Origin: Corynebacterium massiliense DSM 45435
Lineage (GTDB): Bacteria; Actinomycetota; Actinomycetes; Mycobacteriales; Mycobacteriaceae
Length of the DNA stretch: 64,000 nucleotides
NCBI RefSeq assembly: GCF_028609805.1
Contig: NZ_CP063189.1
Coordinates: 248,001 to 312,000, forward strand
Direction: 5' to 3'
Shown here in pieces: positions 53,983 through 63,178 of the stretch. The first letter of the stretch is position 1. Every line of letters starts with the position of its first letter. Under the pieces are notes generated by a model, which saw only the letters and a list, made by a program, of their open reading frames with translations, was not told the DNA's origin and made no database searches. The position numbers were made by a program, and so were the translations under genes.

Positions 53983-55674
53983 ATGTCTGGAAGCGACAAC
54001 GCCGAAAACGTCTCTGAGAACACGGCGCCCGCATCGTCGGCCGCCCAACACTTGGCAGAGGTGGTGGCAGAACGTCTCGCCCGCCACCTCACCGACGTGG
54101 TCATCTGCCCCGGTTCGCGCAACGCGCCGCTGTCCCTCGCGCTGCTCGCGCGGGACGACATTCGCGTGCACACCCGCATCGACGAGCGTTCCGCCGCCTT
54201 CGCCGCGCTCGGTATGGCACGGGTGACCCATCGCCACGTCGGCGTGGTCACCACCTCCGGCAGCGCGGTCGCCAACACCTGGCCCGCGGTGGTCGAGTCC
54301 CGCTACTCGCACACCCCGCTGGCCATCATCAGTGCCGACCGGCCGGAGCGTCTCGTGGGCACGGGTGCGTCCCAGACCATCGAGCAGCCGGGCATCTTCG
54401 GCGCATACGCGGCCACGACGCAGGTGGCTGCGGTGGGGGATGAAGAAGGCATCGATAAGCGCTTTGCCCAGGACTTCACCGTCCACATCAACGTCGCCTT
54501 TGACGCGCCGCTGCTGGGCGATGCGCTGCCGCAGCAGACGGGGGAGCGGCACCAGCTGCCGCCGGTGGTGCCCGCCACGCAGCGCGCCGGGATGGTAGAC
54601 TACGGCGAGGTGGAGGTGGACCTTTCCCGCAACACACTCGTCATCGCCGGTGATGAGGCCTGGGAGGTCGCAGGCCTCGAGGACGTGCCCACCATCGCCG
54701 AACCCACCGCGCCCGCGCCGTACCACCCGGTGCACCCAGCGGCCGCGCACATCTTCCGCAAGGCGCAGGTCTCCGCGAACGACTACGTGGTCAACACCAA
54801 GGTGGAGCAGGTCATCTGTGTGGGCCACCCAACGCTGCACCGCGACGTGATGGCGCTGGTGACCGACCCGGACATCGACTTCGTGACGCTCTCGCGCACC
54901 GCCGACTTCACTAACTTCCGCGGCGCCAGCGCGCGCCGGGGCACCCGCGTGAAGGTGACCGGTGAGCCCACAAAGGAGTGGCTGCGCATCTGCGAGGGCG
55001 TGTCGTCTGTGGGCGCGAACGCGGTGCGCGAGGTGCTCGAGGACGACAGTTTCGGTTTCACGGGCCTGCACGTCGCCGCCGCGGTGGCGGACACGCTCGC
55101 GCTTGACGATGCCTTCTTTGTCGGCGCCTCCAACCCCGTCCGGGATGCCGCGCTGGTGGGCCTTCCGTTCGGCGGCGTGGACACCTACAGCCCGCGCGGT
55201 GCGGCCGGCATCGACGGGAGTGTCGCGCAGGCGGTGGGCGTTGCCTTGGCCACGCAGTCGCTGCACCCGGACGCGCCGCGGGCGCCGCGCACCATCGCGC
55301 TTGTAGGGGACGTCACCTTCCTGCACGACGTGGGCGGGCTGCTCATCGGGCCGGACGAGCGGCGGCCGGAGAACCTCACCATCGTGGTGGCCAACGACAA
55401 CGGCGGCGGCATCTTCGAAACCCTCGAGCAGGGCGGCGAGGCGTTCCGCGCCGGCTTTGACAAGGCCTTCGGCACCCCGCACGGGGTGGACATTGCGGCG
55501 CTCGCCGAGGCGTACGGGCACGACTACCGCCGGGCGGACAGCGCCCAGGAGCTGCTGGATACGCTCGCGGAACTCAAAGAGATGTCGCCGGGCATCACCA
55601 TCGTCGAGGCCCGCACGAAACGAGACACCCTGCGTGCACTGCACGCGAAACTCGCCGAGGTCGTGGGCAAGTAG
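53983..55674 (+). CDS. menD: SEPHCHC synthase (menaquinone MenD)
   Basis: MenD is a thiamine-diphosphate enzyme joining 2-oxoglutarate and isochorismate. The 563-residue protein has VICPGSRNAPLSLALL (N-terminal), the glutamate-containing DERSAAFAALG, and the C-terminal ThDP region GDVTFLHDVGGLL followed by VVANDNGGGIFETLEQG. All are family hallmarks, so function is likely. TAGAAT at 53969-53974 lies 8 nt before ATG 53983, implying its own leaderless message although the upstream gene is only 11 bp away. Confidence 0.95.
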   Translation: MSGSDNAENVSENTAPASSAAQHLAEVVAERLARHLTDVVICPGSRNAPLSLALLARDDIRVHTRIDERSAAFAALGMARVTHRHVGVVTTSGSAVANTWPAVVESRYSHTPLAIISADRPERLVGTGASQTIEQPGIFGAYAATTQVAAVGDEEGIDKRFAQDFTVHINVAFDAPLLGDALPQQTGERHQLPPVVPATQRAGMVDYGEVEVDLSRNTLVIAGDEAWEVAGLEDVPTIAEPTAPAPYHPVHPAAAHIFRKAQVSANDYVVNTKVEQVICVGHPTLHRDVMALVTDPDIDFVTLSRTADFTNFRGASARRGTRVKVTGEPTKEWLRICEGVSSVGANAVREVLEDDSFGFTGLHVAAAVADTLALDDAFFVGASNPVRDAALVGLPFGGVDTYSPRGAAGIDGSVAQAVGVALATQSLHPDAPRAPRTIALVGDVTFLHDVGGLLIGPDERRPENLTIVVANDNGGGIFETLEQGGEAFRAGFDKAFGTPHGVDIAALAEAYGHDYRRADSAQELLDTLAELKEMSPGITIVEARTKRDTLRALHAKLAEVVGK

Positions 55675-55676
55675 CC

Positions 55677-56180
55677 GTGCCGGACCGCAAGGAGCCGCGG
55701 TTTCCGCCGCACGTCATCGCCCGCCGCCTGCACCAGGTGGTCATGGCGCTGTGGGCCGCCGGGATGCTGGGCACAGTCGCGATGGTGGTGGGCCCGGCGC
55801 TCAACGACCGCGCGATTGCCAGCGATCCTGGCAGGGCGCTGGCCACGGTCACGGACACCGGGTGGATGCGCACCACCATCGACTACCAGGACGAGGATGG
55901 GATCTATCACTCACCGCCGACCGGCCTGCTGTACCCGACTGGCCTGGGCGAGGGGCAGCAGGTGTGGGTGACTTATCAGAAGTCGAACCCGGATCTGGTC
56001 AAGGTGGAAGGCCGCGAGTGGACTCTTTCGGTCATCCCGGCGTTGTCGGTGGCGGTGGTCAGCTGCGCGGTGGCCGCCGGGCTGTGGCGCCTCATCTCCG
56101 TGTGGGAGCGAGCTCGCGGGGAGCGGTCCCGCGGGCAGCGGTCCCGCGGGGAGCGGAACCGAATTGTTAACCGGTGTTAA
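55677..56180 (+). CDS. DUF3592-like membrane protein
   Basis: The 167-residue protein has two hydrophobic segments (about residues 20-42 and 123-142) flanking an extracytoplasmic beta-type domain, the DUF3592 layout. The C-terminal tail is an Arg/Gly/Ser-rich repeat coded by three 15-bp DNA units. The GTG start begins 3 nt after the menD stop, so it is probably cotranslated with menD. The function is unknown. Confidence 0.7.
   Translation: MPDRKEPRFPPHVIARRLHQVVMALWAAGMLGTVAMVVGPALNDRAIASDPGRALATVTDTGWMRTTIDYQDEDGIYHSPPTGLLYPTGLGEGQQVWVTYQKSNPDLVKVEGREWTLSVIPALSVAVVSCAVAAGLWRLISVWERARGERSRGQRSRGERNRIVNRC
56115..56159 (+). repeat. 15-bp tandem repeat at the end of the DUF3592 gene
   Basis: Three units of CGCGGGGAGCGGTCC-type sequence (56115-56129, 56130-56144, 56145-56159) encode an Arg-Gly-Glu/Gln-Arg-Ser repeat in the C-terminal tail. 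Confidence 0.75.
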
Positions 56181-56239
56181 CTGAAAATTCGCGGCGCTTT
56201 TACTCCGATCCCTTTTCTGGCCGAAAGGAAGTTCTTAGG

Positions 56240-57448
56240 ATGAACCCCATGCGCATTGCCATCGTCGCCGAGTCTTTCCTCCCGAACGTCAACGGGGTGA
56301 CCAACTCCGTTCTGCGCGTGTTGGAGCACTTCCACGCCGCGGGCCACGAAGCGATCGTCATCGCCCCTGGCGCCCGCGCAGGCCAGGAGGAAATCGGCGA
56401 CTACTTGGGGTTTTCCATTGTGCGCGTGCCCACCGTGAAGGTCCCCGGCGTGGATTCGCTGCCGGTCGGCGTGCCCACCACGGTGGTCAACGACACCCTG
56501 CGCGAATTCCAGCCGGACATCGTGCACCTGGCCAGCCCCTTCGTTCTCGGCGCGGCGGGGGCTTTCGCGGCGCGCCAGCTGCGCATCCCGTCGGTGGCGC
56601 TCTACCAGACCGATGTCGCGGGCTTTGCCACGAAGTATCACGCCTCCGCGCTGGCCTACGGCGTGTGGGAGTGGCTGCGCACCATCCATAATTCGTGCCA
56701 GATGACGCTCGCGCCGTCTTCGCCAACGATCAAGGACCTGCGTGATCACCGCATCCGCAACGTCCGCCACTGGGGGCGTGGCGTGGACGCGGTGCGCTTC
56801 CATCCGGAGAAGCGGTCGCAGACGCTGCGCCGCCAGTGGGACCCGACGGGAAAGAAGAAGATCGTCGGCTTCGTCGGCCGCCTCGCTGCGGAAAAGGGCG
56901 TGCATCGCCTGTCCGCGCTCAACGGACGTGACGATATCCAGTTGGTCATCGTCGGCGACGGTCCGGAGCGTCCGCTGCTCGAAGCGCAGTTGCCCACCGC
57001 GCATTTCACCGGTGCCTTGGGCGGCGAGGAGCTTGCCCACGCCTACGCCTCCCTGGACCTGTTCGTGCACGCCGGCGAGTTTGAGACCTTCTGCCAGGCG
57101 ATCCAGGAGGCGCAGGCGTCGGGTGTGCCCACCATCGGCCCGCGCGCCGGCGGCCCACTCGACCTGATCGACGAGGGGTACAACGGGCTGCTTCTCGATG
57201 TCGACGCGTTCGTCGAGGAACTCCCCGGCGCCGTCGACGCACTACTCAACCCGGAGATCCATGACGAGCTGCGGGCGCAGGCCCGCGCGTCCATCCAGGA
57301 CAAGACGTGGGATGCGCTGTGCCGCCAGCTTGTTGGCTACTACGAGGAAGTCTTGGAGGATACCCGCCGGGTGCCGCTGACCATTTTCGGTCAGCGTCCC
57401 GAGCTGCCGCGCTGGGCCACTCGCGCGCTCGGCGGGCGCGTGGCGTGA
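56240..57448 (+). CDS. mgtA: GT4 mannosyltransferase (MgtA-like)
   Basis: The 402-residue GT-B glycosyltransferase starts [20 protein letters not shown], has the GT4 [20 protein letters not shown] motif, and lies between menD and menG as mgtA does in M. tuberculosis (Rv0557). In C. glutamicum MgtA transfers mannose from GDP-mannose to a glucuronosyl-diacylglycerol, starting a lipomannan-like glycolipid. The donor and acceptor here are inferred from that position. The frame is open to 56174; ATG 56240 has AAAGGAAG upstream. Confidence 0.85.
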   Translation: MNPMRIAIVAESFLPNVNGVTNSVLRVLEHFHAAGHEAIVIAPGARAGQEEIGDYLGFSIVRVPTVKVPGVDSLPVGVPTTVVNDTLREFQPDIVHLASPFVLGAAGAFAARQLRIPSVALYQTDVAGFATKYHASALAYGVWEWLRTIHNSCQMTLAPSSPTIKDLRDHRIRNVRHWGRGVDAVRFHPEKRSQTLRRQWDPTGKKKIVGFVGRLAAEKGVHRLSALNGRDDIQLVIVGDGPERPLLEAQLPTAHFTGALGGEELAHAYASLDLFVHAGEFETFCQAIQEAQASGVPTIGPRAGGPLDLIDEGYNGLLLDVDAFVEELPGAVDALLNPEIHDELRAQARASIQDKTWDALCRQLVGYYEEVLEDTRRVPLTIFGQRPELPRWATRALGGRVA

Positions 57449-57518
57449 CGCGGGCGTGACCGCCCGCGTCACGGAGGTCGATCGCCCGCGTCACGCTACC
57501 CGTCTTAGACTGTGTGAT

Positions 57519-58208
57519 GTGTCTAAGGCAGATTTGGATAAGCAGCCGGTCGATGTCGCCTCCATGTTTGATGCCGTGGGGAAGAACTACGACCTGACCA
57601 ACACGGTGCTGTCGTTCAACCAGGACGCGATGTGGCGCCGCCGCACCCGGGAGCGGCTCAACCTGCAGCCGGGGGAGAAGGTCCTCGACTTGGCCGCGGG
57701 TACCGCGGTGTCCACAGAGGAGCTGTCCAAGTCCGGCGCGTGGTGCGTGGCCTGCGATTTTTCCCGCGGCATGCTGGCAGCGGGCGCGCATCGCCCGGTG
57801 CCCAAGGTCGCTGGCGATGGGATGCGCCTGCCGTTTGCCGATGCCACTTTTGATGCCGTCACCATTTCCTACGGGCTGCGCAACATCCACGATTTCGAGC
57901 AGGGCCTGCGGGAAATGGCGCGCGTGACCAAGCCGGGCGGGCGGCTGACGGTCGCGGAGTTTTCCACCCCGATCGTGCCGGTCTTCGGCACGGTGTACAA
58001 GGAGTACCTGATGCGGCTTCTGCCGCCCATCGCCAAGCTGGTCTCCTCGAACCCGGAAGCCTACGTCTATCTCGCGGAGTCGATCCGCGCCTGGCCTGAC
58101 CAGGAAGAGCTCGCGGGTGCCATCAACGCCAACGGCTGGGAAGACGCCGGCTGGCAGAACCTCACGCTGGGTATCGTCGCGCTGCACTCGGCCCGGAAGC
58201 CGTCTTAG
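57519..58208 (+). CDS. menG: demethylmenaquinone methyltransferase
   Basis: MenG (UbiE family) methylates demethylmenaquinone with S-adenosylmethionine, the last step of menaquinone synthesis. The 229-residue protein has the family start [21 protein letters not shown] and the SAM motif [13 protein letters not shown]. It also has the [21 protein letters not shown] region. A GTG at 57456 is in frame, but TAGACT at 57506-57511 lies 7 nt before GTG 57519 and the family length supports the latter. It converges with menJ, overlapping by 4 nt. Confidence 0.93.
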   Translation: MSKADLDKQPVDVASMFDAVGKNYDLTNTVLSFNQDAMWRRRTRERLNLQPGEKVLDLAAGTAVSTEELSKSGAWCVACDFSRGMLAAGAHRPVPKVAGDGMRLPFADATFDAVTISYGLRNIHDFEQGLREMARVTKPGGRLTVAEFSTPIVPVFGTVYKEYLMRLLPPIAKLVSSNPEAYVYLAESIRAWPDQEELAGAINANGWEDAGWQNLTLGIVALHSARKPS

Positions 58209-59440
58209 CTTCCCACTTCCCACAGCGGCGTGCCCGCCCGCGCCGCGCTGACCCCGCCGCCAGCAAGCCGCCACGCGCGGGCCAACAGGTCACGGTCCTC
58301 CTCGGTGACCAGGTTGCCCATCAGGCGGGCTGCGGCGGGCATGAGCAACCGGCCGATCGGCCCGCGCATGGCTACCGGCCCGGCGGCCGGCAGGAACTGC
58401 GGGTAGGTCAAAAGGCGGGCGGCGGTGCGGGCGAGGAGGAACGCCTCGCCGAAGTGCGCGCGCAGCGTGTCCGGCCACAGGAAGGTGAAGTCGCGCTCGC
58501 CGAGCAGCTCCACGGCGAGCCGGGCGGTCTCCAGCCCGTAGTCGATGCCCTCGCCGTTTAAGGGGTTGACGCAGGCGGCGGCATCGCCAATCAGCGCCCA
58601 GTTACGGCCCGCCACGGTGGACACAGCGCCGCCCATCGGCAGCATCGCCGAGGTCACCTCGCGGGGTGCGGCGAGCTGCCACTCCGCGCGCTGCTGCGCG
58701 GCGTATTCCCCCAGGAGCTTCTTCGTGTTGAGCCGGGCCGGGCGAGCCTTCGTGGATAGCGCCCCGCAGCCCAGGTTCACCCCGCCTATCTCACGGCCGA
58801 GCGGGAAGATCCAGCCGTAGCCAGGCTGGACGTCGCCGGTGCTATCGGCAAGTTCTACGTGGGAGTGCATCCACGGCTCGTCCGCGTGCGGCGTATCGCA
58901 GTACGCGCGGGCGGCGATGCCGTAGACCTCGTCGCGGTGCCATGTGCGCCCCAGTGCCTTGCCAAAGGTGGAGCGCACCCCATCGGCGACGATGACCCAG
59001 CGCGCGGTGACCTCGCCCTTCTCGCCGGCGGAAAAGCTCACCAGCTCGCCCCCGCGCAGCTGCGGGGAATGCGCTGGGGCGTCCTCCCACAGGGTGGCGC
59101 CGGCTTGTACCGCAGCGCGCACCAGCAGGTCGTCGAAGACGCGGCGGGGCAGTGCGGTGCCCTCGTGGGTGGGGTAACTATCCGGCCACGGGGCGGTGAC
59201 AGACCCGCCGTAACCGTGGAGTTTGAGCCCGCGGTTGCGGTAGCTCGTGCCCAGGTCGATGCCCAAAAGGTCCAGCTCGCGCATGGCCCGCGGGGTGAGC
59301 CCGTCGCCGCAGGTTTTGTCGCGGGGAAACGACTGGGCATCGCAAAGCAGCACGCTCTTGCCCGCGCGGGCCGCGTGGATAGCGGCCGCAGCTCCGGCCG
59401 GCCCGGCACCAACTACCGCTACGTCAAAAGATTCCGCCAT
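58205..59440 (-). CDS. menJ: geranylgeranyl reductase family protein (MenJ-like menaquinone reductase)
   Basis: The 411-residue FAD protein has an N-terminal [20 protein letters not shown] motif, [20 protein letters not shown] with the cysteine-containing family signature, and the second FAD segment [20 protein letters not shown]. It corresponds to Rv0561c, which saturates one isoprene unit of menaquinone. The neighbouring men genes support that role here. GACAAT on the minus strand lies 7 nt before ATG 59440, indicating a leaderless transcript. Confidence 0.88.
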   Translation of the reverse strand: MAESFDVAVVGAGPAGAAAAIHAARAGKSVLLCDAQSFPRDKTCGDGLTPRAMRELDLLGIDLGTSYRNRGLKLHGYGGSVTAPWPDSYPTHEGTALPRRVFDDLLVRAAVQAGATLWEDAPAHSPQLRGGELVSFSAGEKGEVTARWVIVADGVRSTFGKALGRTWHRDEVYGIAARAYCDTPHADEPWMHSHVELADSTGDVQPGYGWIFPLGREIGGVNLGCGALSTKARPARLNTKKLLGEYAAQQRAEWQLAAPREVTSAMLPMGGAVSTVAGRNWALIGDAAACVNPLNGEGIDYGLETARLAVELLGERDFTFLWPDTLRAHFGEAFLLARTAARLLTYPQFLPAAGPVAMRGPIGRLLMPAAARLMGNLVTEEDRDLLARAWRLAGGGVSAARAGTPLWEVGS

Positions 59441-59511
59441 GGGCTCAATTGTCGCACGCGGCTAAGCGGGGCTTTAAGTCCGCGGAGCTTAATAGACCTT
59501 TGCAGCGGGTT

Positions 59512-59531
59512 TAGACTACGGTAACTACCGT
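59512..59531 (+). promoter_or_regulatory. promoter with palindrome upstream of the polyprenyl synthase gene
   Basis: TAGACT (59512-59517) is followed directly by the inverted repeat ACGGTA-AC-TACCGT (59518-59531), which would overlap the transcription start. It is a candidate operator controlling isoprenoid chain synthesis for menaquinone. Confidence 0.5.
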
Positions 59532-59568
59532 TATCTACCTTTTCCCGTCGATCGTGCAAGGAACGTCA

Positions 59569-60588
59569 TTGAGCAGACCCGGTCAGACAAATCCCCGGGG
59601 TGGTTCGCAGGCCGTGGACCTGGGGGATGAGCAGCTTAACCAGCGCATTGCCGACGGAATGTCGCGGGTGGAAGAAAACCTCCGCGAAGAAATTCAGCGG
59701 GGTGAGCGCTTCCTGCACGAAAAGGCGATGCACCTCGCCGCCGCCGGCGGCAAGCGCTTCCGCCCGCTCATGGCTCTGCTGGCCTCTGAGTTTGGCGAGC
59801 GCCCGGGGAACGAGGAAGTCATCAACGCCGCCACTGCGGTCGAGATGGTGCACATGGCCACCCTCTACCACGACGACGTGATGGACGAGGCCAACCGGCG
59901 CCGCGGGGTCGATTCGGCGAACGCGCGGTGGGGCAATTCCGTGGCCATCCTCGCCGGCGACGCCCTGCTCGCGCACTCCACTCGCCTGATGAGCACGCTG
60001 GGGATGTCCACCGTGCGCAAGTTCTCCGACACGTTCGAAGAGCTGGTCACTGGCCAGATGCGCGAGACTATCGGCGCGGGTGAGGCCAACCCGGTCGAAC
60101 ACTATCGGAAGGTCATTTGGGAAAAGACGGCGGTTCTTATTGCCTTGCCGTCGTATTTGGGCGCCACCCACGCGGGTGCCCCGGCCGAGCACGCTGAGTC
60201 GCTGGAGCGCCTCGGTGGTGCGCTGGGGATGATCTTCCAAATCATCGACGACATCATCGACATCTTTTCCGAGTCCACCGAGTCCGGAAAGACCCCGGGG
60301 ACCGACCTGCGGGAGGGCGTGTTTACCCTGCCGGTTCTCTACGCACTAGAGCACGACAGTGCGGCCGCCCAGGAACTGCGTGGCATGCTCAGCGGTGCGC
60401 TCACGGCGGACGCCGACGTGGAGAAGGCCCTCGAGCTCATCAAGCAGACCGACGGCCGGGAGCGTGCGCTTGCCGATGTCGACTCCTACCGACGCCAAGT
60501 CGTCGCCGAGCTGGATCGCCTGCCCGCCGGGCCCGCGAACGAGGCGCTGCGCCGGTTGACTTCCGCGACCGTGGAGCGCGTTGGTTAG
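59569..60588 (+). CDS. polyprenyl diphosphate synthase (GrcC1-like)
   Basis: The 339-residue trans-prenyltransferase has the first aspartate-rich motif in YHDDVMDEANRRRG, the second in IIDDIIDIF, and GGKRFRPLMALL at the N-terminus. It builds the side-chain precursor for menaquinone, as suggested by its place next to menJ and menG; the chain length cannot be read. AAGGA lies before TTG 59569, used as start here. GTG 59554 is an upstream alternative. Confidence 0.9.
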   Translation: MSRPGQTNPRGGSQAVDLGDEQLNQRIADGMSRVEENLREEIQRGERFLHEKAMHLAAAGGKRFRPLMALLASEFGERPGNEEVINAATAVEMVHMATLYHDDVMDEANRRRGVDSANARWGNSVAILAGDALLAHSTRLMSTLGMSTVRKFSDTFEELVTGQMRETIGAGEANPVEHYRKVIWEKTAVLIALPSYLGATHAGAPAEHAESLERLGGALGMIFQIIDDIIDIFSESTESGKTPGTDLREGVFTLPVLYALEHDSAAAQELRGMLSGALTADADVEKALELIKQTDGRERALADVDSYRRQVVAELDRLPAGPANEALRRLTSATVERVG

Positions 60589-60606
60589 CCGCGTTGCCCT
60601 GCCGAT

Positions 60607-60637
60607 TTGCTTTGGGCAGGCATCGTCATAGTAAAGT
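60607..60637 (+). promoter_or_regulatory. tRNA-Tyr promoter candidate
   Basis: TTGCTT (60607-60612) and the TAGTAAAGT run (60629-60637) form a plausible -35/-10 pair about 30 bp upstream of the tRNA. The exact -10 register is uncertain. Confidence 0.4.
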
Positions 60638-60664
60638 ATCTTCTCGCACCGCAAAGGTGCGTTC

Positions 60665-60747
60665 GCCAGGTTGTCCGAGCGGCCAAAGGAAGCGGACTGT
60701 AAATCCGCCGGCATTTGCCTTCAGAAGTTCGAATCTTCTACCTGGCA
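60665..60747 (+). tRNA. tRNA-Tyr (anticodon GTA)
   Basis: The acceptor stem is GCCAGGT/ACCTGGC, with anticodon GTA in CTGTAAAT, a long variable arm as in class II tRNAs, a TTCGAAT T-loop and discriminator A. CCA is not encoded (the next bases are CAG). Confidence 0.95.
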
Positions 60748-60754
60748 CAGTCGC

Positions 60755-60797
60755 AAGCCCGCGGCGAGTTTCAGTGAGATGCTCGCCGCGGGCTTTG
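60755..60797 (+). terminator. Rho-independent terminator after tRNA-Tyr
   Basis: A perfect 14-bp stem (AAGCCCGCGGCGAG with its complement) with a 13-nt loop starts 8 nt after the tRNA. It is followed by only a short T run, so the stem strength carries the call. Confidence 0.8.
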
Positions 60798-61222
60798 TGC
60801 ATTTGCCGCCCCGCCGGCAGTGTCCTGCCCGCACTGCCCGTGCCGGCCCGCCTTCAGCATCCCGCCCGCGCCGCAAGCCCCAATTGGCTCCGGAGTGCCG
60901 TCGTGCCGGAGCGCGCCTAGCTGTGCGCACGTTTTGTGATCGCAAGGCTCCGTAGAGCGCCGAAACGGCCGCTTATGATCTCGAAACGTGCACGAGCGCA
61001 CCCCCAGCTGCCGAGCGAGCAGCCGGGCGAGCAGCCGAGCGGTCAGGCCGGCGAGCGGCCGGGCGGAGGGGCGCGCAAAGAAGCCATAAACCGGGGCGTT
61101 GAAGTAACCGGGAAACCCGGGTTAACCAGCCGATTTGTGTTGTTGAATCGTTTCGGGTTACTCTTTTGAAGTCCGCAACGGAGACGGGCCGAGGAAATCG
61201 GTCAGGAACCGTTAGAGGATGT
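60798..61222 (+). other. intergenic region between tRNA-Tyr and tRNA-Thr
   Basis: These 425 bp hold the second copy of the palindromic repeat (60925-60993), a GC-rich run of imperfect GAGCAGCCGG-like repeats (about 61014-61075), the palindromes CCGGG-AAA-CCCGG and GGTTAACC near 61108-61126, and probably the promoter of the downstream tRNAs (TACTCT at 61159-61164). No protein-coding gene is convincing. Confidence 0.6.
60925..60993. repeat. 69-bp palindromic repeat element, copy 2
   Basis: The left arm GCGCACGTTTTGTGATC is identical to that of copy 1 (19074). The right arm differs from the perfect complement at four of 17 positions. The spacer is again exactly 35 nt but has a different sequence apart from its ends. 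Confidence 0.8.
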
Positions 61223-61295
61223 GCCCCCTTAGCTCAGTCGGCAGAGCGTTTCCATGGTAAGGAAAAGGTCGACAGTTCGATTCTGTCAGGGGGCT
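61223..61295 (+). tRNA. tRNA-Thr (anticodon GGT)
   Basis: The acceptor stem is GCCCCCT/AGGGGGC, with anticodon GGT in CCATGGTAAGG, a TAGCTCAGTCGG D-arm and a GTTCGATTC T-loop, discriminator T. CCA is not encoded. Confidence 0.94.
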
Positions 61296-61339
61296 CTGTT
61301 CGTTTCATGGGGTAGATGCCTCAACCAGAAGCGGGCTGT

Positions 61340-61411
61340 GGCGGTGTAGCTCAGTGGTAGAGCAAACGACTCATAATCGTTGTGTCGCGAGTTCAATTCT
61401 CGCCATCGCTA
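61340..61411 (+). tRNA. tRNA-Met (anticodon CAT), elongator type
   Basis: The acceptor is GGCGGTG/CATCGCT, with a G-U pair at position 1-72, and the anticodon is CAT in ACTCATAATC. The paired acceptor end and the absence of the initiator GGG/CCC anticodon-stem pairs point to elongator rather than initiator tRNA. The G-U first pair is slightly unusual. Confidence 0.9.
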
Positions 61412-61519
61412 CTGGTCAAAAACGCCCGGCTGAACTGTCGGGAGTGTTTGACTCCCTCCAATCGGACTGGAGAACTAGTCTGGTATGGTCATGCGTGCTG
61501 TTTCTGCAAACGCATGAAT

Positions 61520-61595
61520 AGGGGCGTGGCGCAATTGGTAGCGCAACGGTCTCCAAAACCGTAGGTTGCAGGTTCGAGTCCTGTCGCCCCTGCCA
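61520..61595 (+). tRNA. tRNA-Trp (anticodon CCA)
   Basis: The acceptor is AGGGGCG/CGCCCCT, with anticodon CCA in GTCTCCAAAAC, T-loop GTTCGAGTC, discriminator G, and CCA encoded at 61593-61595. It lies 26 bp before secE, an arrangement conserved in many actinobacteria. Confidence 0.95.
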
Positions 61596-61621
61596 CTCTT
61601 TCAACCAGGAGGATTCCAGCT

Positions 61622-61957
61622 GTGAGCGAAGATAAGCGGCCCGTCAAGGGCGCTGAAGCATCCCGCCCGACCGGCAAGCGTCAACTCGCTGGTACCTCCA
61701 CTACGTCCACCGCGGATTACGAAAACAAGCGCGCGGTGCAGACCACCGACAAGGCCCGCGACGAGAAGCCGGGCGGTGGCGTTTCTTCTTACATCCCTGA
61801 GGTCGTCAGCGAGATGAAGAAGGTGCACTGGCCGTCCGCCAAGGAAATGGCGCAGTACACGCTCGTGGTCTTCGGCTTCCTCATCTTCACCACCGCGCTG
61901 GTGTGGGGCGTGGACACGCTCGCCGGCCTGGGAGTTGAGGCCGTCCTCACGCCTTAG
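61622..61957 (+). CDS. secE: preprotein translocase subunit SecE
   Basis: SecE stabilises SecY in the general secretion channel. The 111-residue protein has a hydrophilic N-terminal extension, the SecE signature EVVSEMKKVHWPSAKEMAQYT (with one residue omitted here from the full motif) and a single membrane helix (about residues 80-103). GTG 61622 is preceded by AGGAGG at a good distance. It lies directly between tRNA-Trp and nusG. A promoter for nusG overlaps its last codons. Confidence 0.94.
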   Translation: MSEDKRPVKGAEASRPTGKRQLAGTSTTSTADYENKRAVQTTDKARDEKPGGGVSSYIPEVVSEMKKVHWPSAKEMAQYTLVVFGFLIFTTALVWGVDTLAGLGVEAVLTP

Positions 61958-61964
61958 GTATACT
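61935..61964 (+). promoter_or_regulatory. promoter for nusG at the end of secE
   Basis: TTGAGG (61935-61940) and TATACT (61959-61964), 18 bp apart, form a good promoter. It predicts a nusG leader of about 145 nt that begins just before a strong hairpin. Confidence 0.6.
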
Positions 61965-61981
61965 CCGTACACGTAAACGAA

Positions 61982-62015
61982 ATCCCGCTTGTTCCGCAGA
62001 CCGGAACGGCGGGAT
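61982..62015 (+). terminator. hairpin with AU-rich tail between secE and nusG
   Basis: ATCCCGC-TT-GTTCC pairs with GGAAC-G-GCGGGAT around a 7-nt loop and is followed by AATTTATT. It could end part of the secE transcript. It also lies at about +11 of the predicted nusG transcript and so could attenuate nusG. Confidence 0.6.
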
Positions 62016-62115
62016 AATTTATTGGCATATGCACCCTCAGGTGGGGAGTACAACCAGACCCCGCCTTACGCATCCCCGCCACGAAAAGTCGTCAGAGACG
62101 GATGGAGTAAGAACA

Positions 62116-63120
62116 ATGAGCGACGAGCAGAGTTTCGGCAATTCCGTGGAAGAGGCGTTCCTGAGCTCGATCCAGGAGCGTCAGTCGCGTGCTGCGGAAG
62201 ATGCGGCATCGGCAAGCGCGGCGGAAGACCAGGACGGTACCGAGAACCTGTCCAACCCGGGCGAGGTCGACGGCGCGGACGCCAATGGCGGCGAGAACCA
62301 GACCGACGAGTACGAGTCCGCCACCTCCGGCGACGAGGCCGTGGAGGGTGACAGCGCCGACTACTCCGAGTTCGCCGAGGCCGCGCAGAACGCGGCCGGC
62401 GCAGGCGACAACGCTGAGGGCTCCGCGGACACCGGCGACGAGGCCGAGGCGGAGGACCCGAATGCGGCCGCCGACGCCGAGTACCGCCGCCGCCTGCGCG
62501 AGTACACCCGTGAGCTGAAGAAGATGCCGGGCGACTGGTACATCATCCAGTGCTACTCCGGCTACGAGAACAAGGTGAAGACCAACCTCGACATGCGCGC
62601 GCAGACCCTCGGGGTGGAGGACTCCATCTTCGAGGTTGTCGTTCCGATCGAGCAGGTCATCGAGAAGAAGGACGGCAAGAAGAAGACCGTCAAGCGCAAG
62701 CTGCTGCCGGGCTACGTCCTGGTCCGCATGGAGATCAATGACGCAGCGTGGTCGGTCGTGCGCGAAACCCCGGGCGTGACCAGCTTCGTGGGCAACGAGG
62801 GCAACGCGACCCGCGTCAAGGCGCGCGAGGTGGCCAAGTTCCTCCTGCCGAAGGAGTCCCCGACCGGCGGCGACGCAGCGGCCAACGTCAAGGAAGGCGA
62901 GCAGGTCGTGGCCATGCCGGAGAAGGAGGAGCCGAAGAAGGTCGCGCACGACTACGAGGTGGGCGAGGCCGTGATGATCCTGTCCGGCCCGCTCGCGTCC
63001 GTGTCCGCGACCATCTCCGAAATCGACCCGGAGACCGGCAAGATGCAGGGCCTGGTGTCCATCTTTGGCCGCGAGACCCCGGTCGAGCTCGAGCCGAACG
63101 AGATCGAGCGCGTCAACTAA
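62116..63120 (+). CDS. nusG: transcription termination/antitermination factor NusG
   Basis: The 334-residue protein has an unusually long acidic N-terminal extension (about residues 1-140, rich in Glu, Asp, Ala and Gly) as in corynebacteria. It is followed by the NGN domain (DWYIIQCYSGYENKVKTNLD, LLPGYVLVRMEINDAAW) and the C-terminal KOW domain (VGEAVMILSGPLASVSATI). NusG couples RNA polymerase to Rho or the ribosome. The frame extends to 62029, but ATG 62116 begins the conserved start MSDEQSF. Confidence 0.94.
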   Translation: MSDEQSFGNSVEEAFLSSIQERQSRAAEDAASASAAEDQDGTENLSNPGEVDGADANGGENQTDEYESATSGDEAVEGDSADYSEFAEAAQNAAGAGDNAEGSADTGDEAEAEDPNAAADAEYRRRLREYTRELKKMPGDWYIIQCYSGYENKVKTNLDMRAQTLGVEDSIFEVVVPIEQVIEKKDGKKKTVKRKLLPGYVLVRMEINDAAWSVVRETPGVTSFVGNEGNATRVKAREVAKFLLPKESPTGGDAAANVKEGEQVVAMPEKEEPKKVAHDYEVGEAVMILSGPLASVSATISEIDPETGKMQGLVSIFGRETPVELEPNEIERVN

Positions 63121-63167
63121 GCAGGGAGCTGGCCAGCCGCGTTTTGGGAGCGCGGGGCCTTATCGCT

Positions 63168-63173
63168 TAGACT
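63168..63173 (+). promoter_or_regulatory. -10 box of the rplK promoter
   Basis: TAGACT at 63168-63173 is a strong -10 box placed in the nusG-rplK gap, giving a predicted leader of about 175 nt. A weak TTGGGA lies 18 bp upstream as a possible -35. Confidence 0.55.
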
Positions 63174-63178
63174 ACTGA

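Noticed and set aside
53968..55644. 558-codon minus-strand open frame opposite menD
   Set aside because: It is antisense to intact menD and has shadow-type composition.
60671..60955. 94-codon open frame across tRNA-Tyr and the terminator
   Set aside because: It overlaps a tRNA and a terminator and has no ribosome-binding site.
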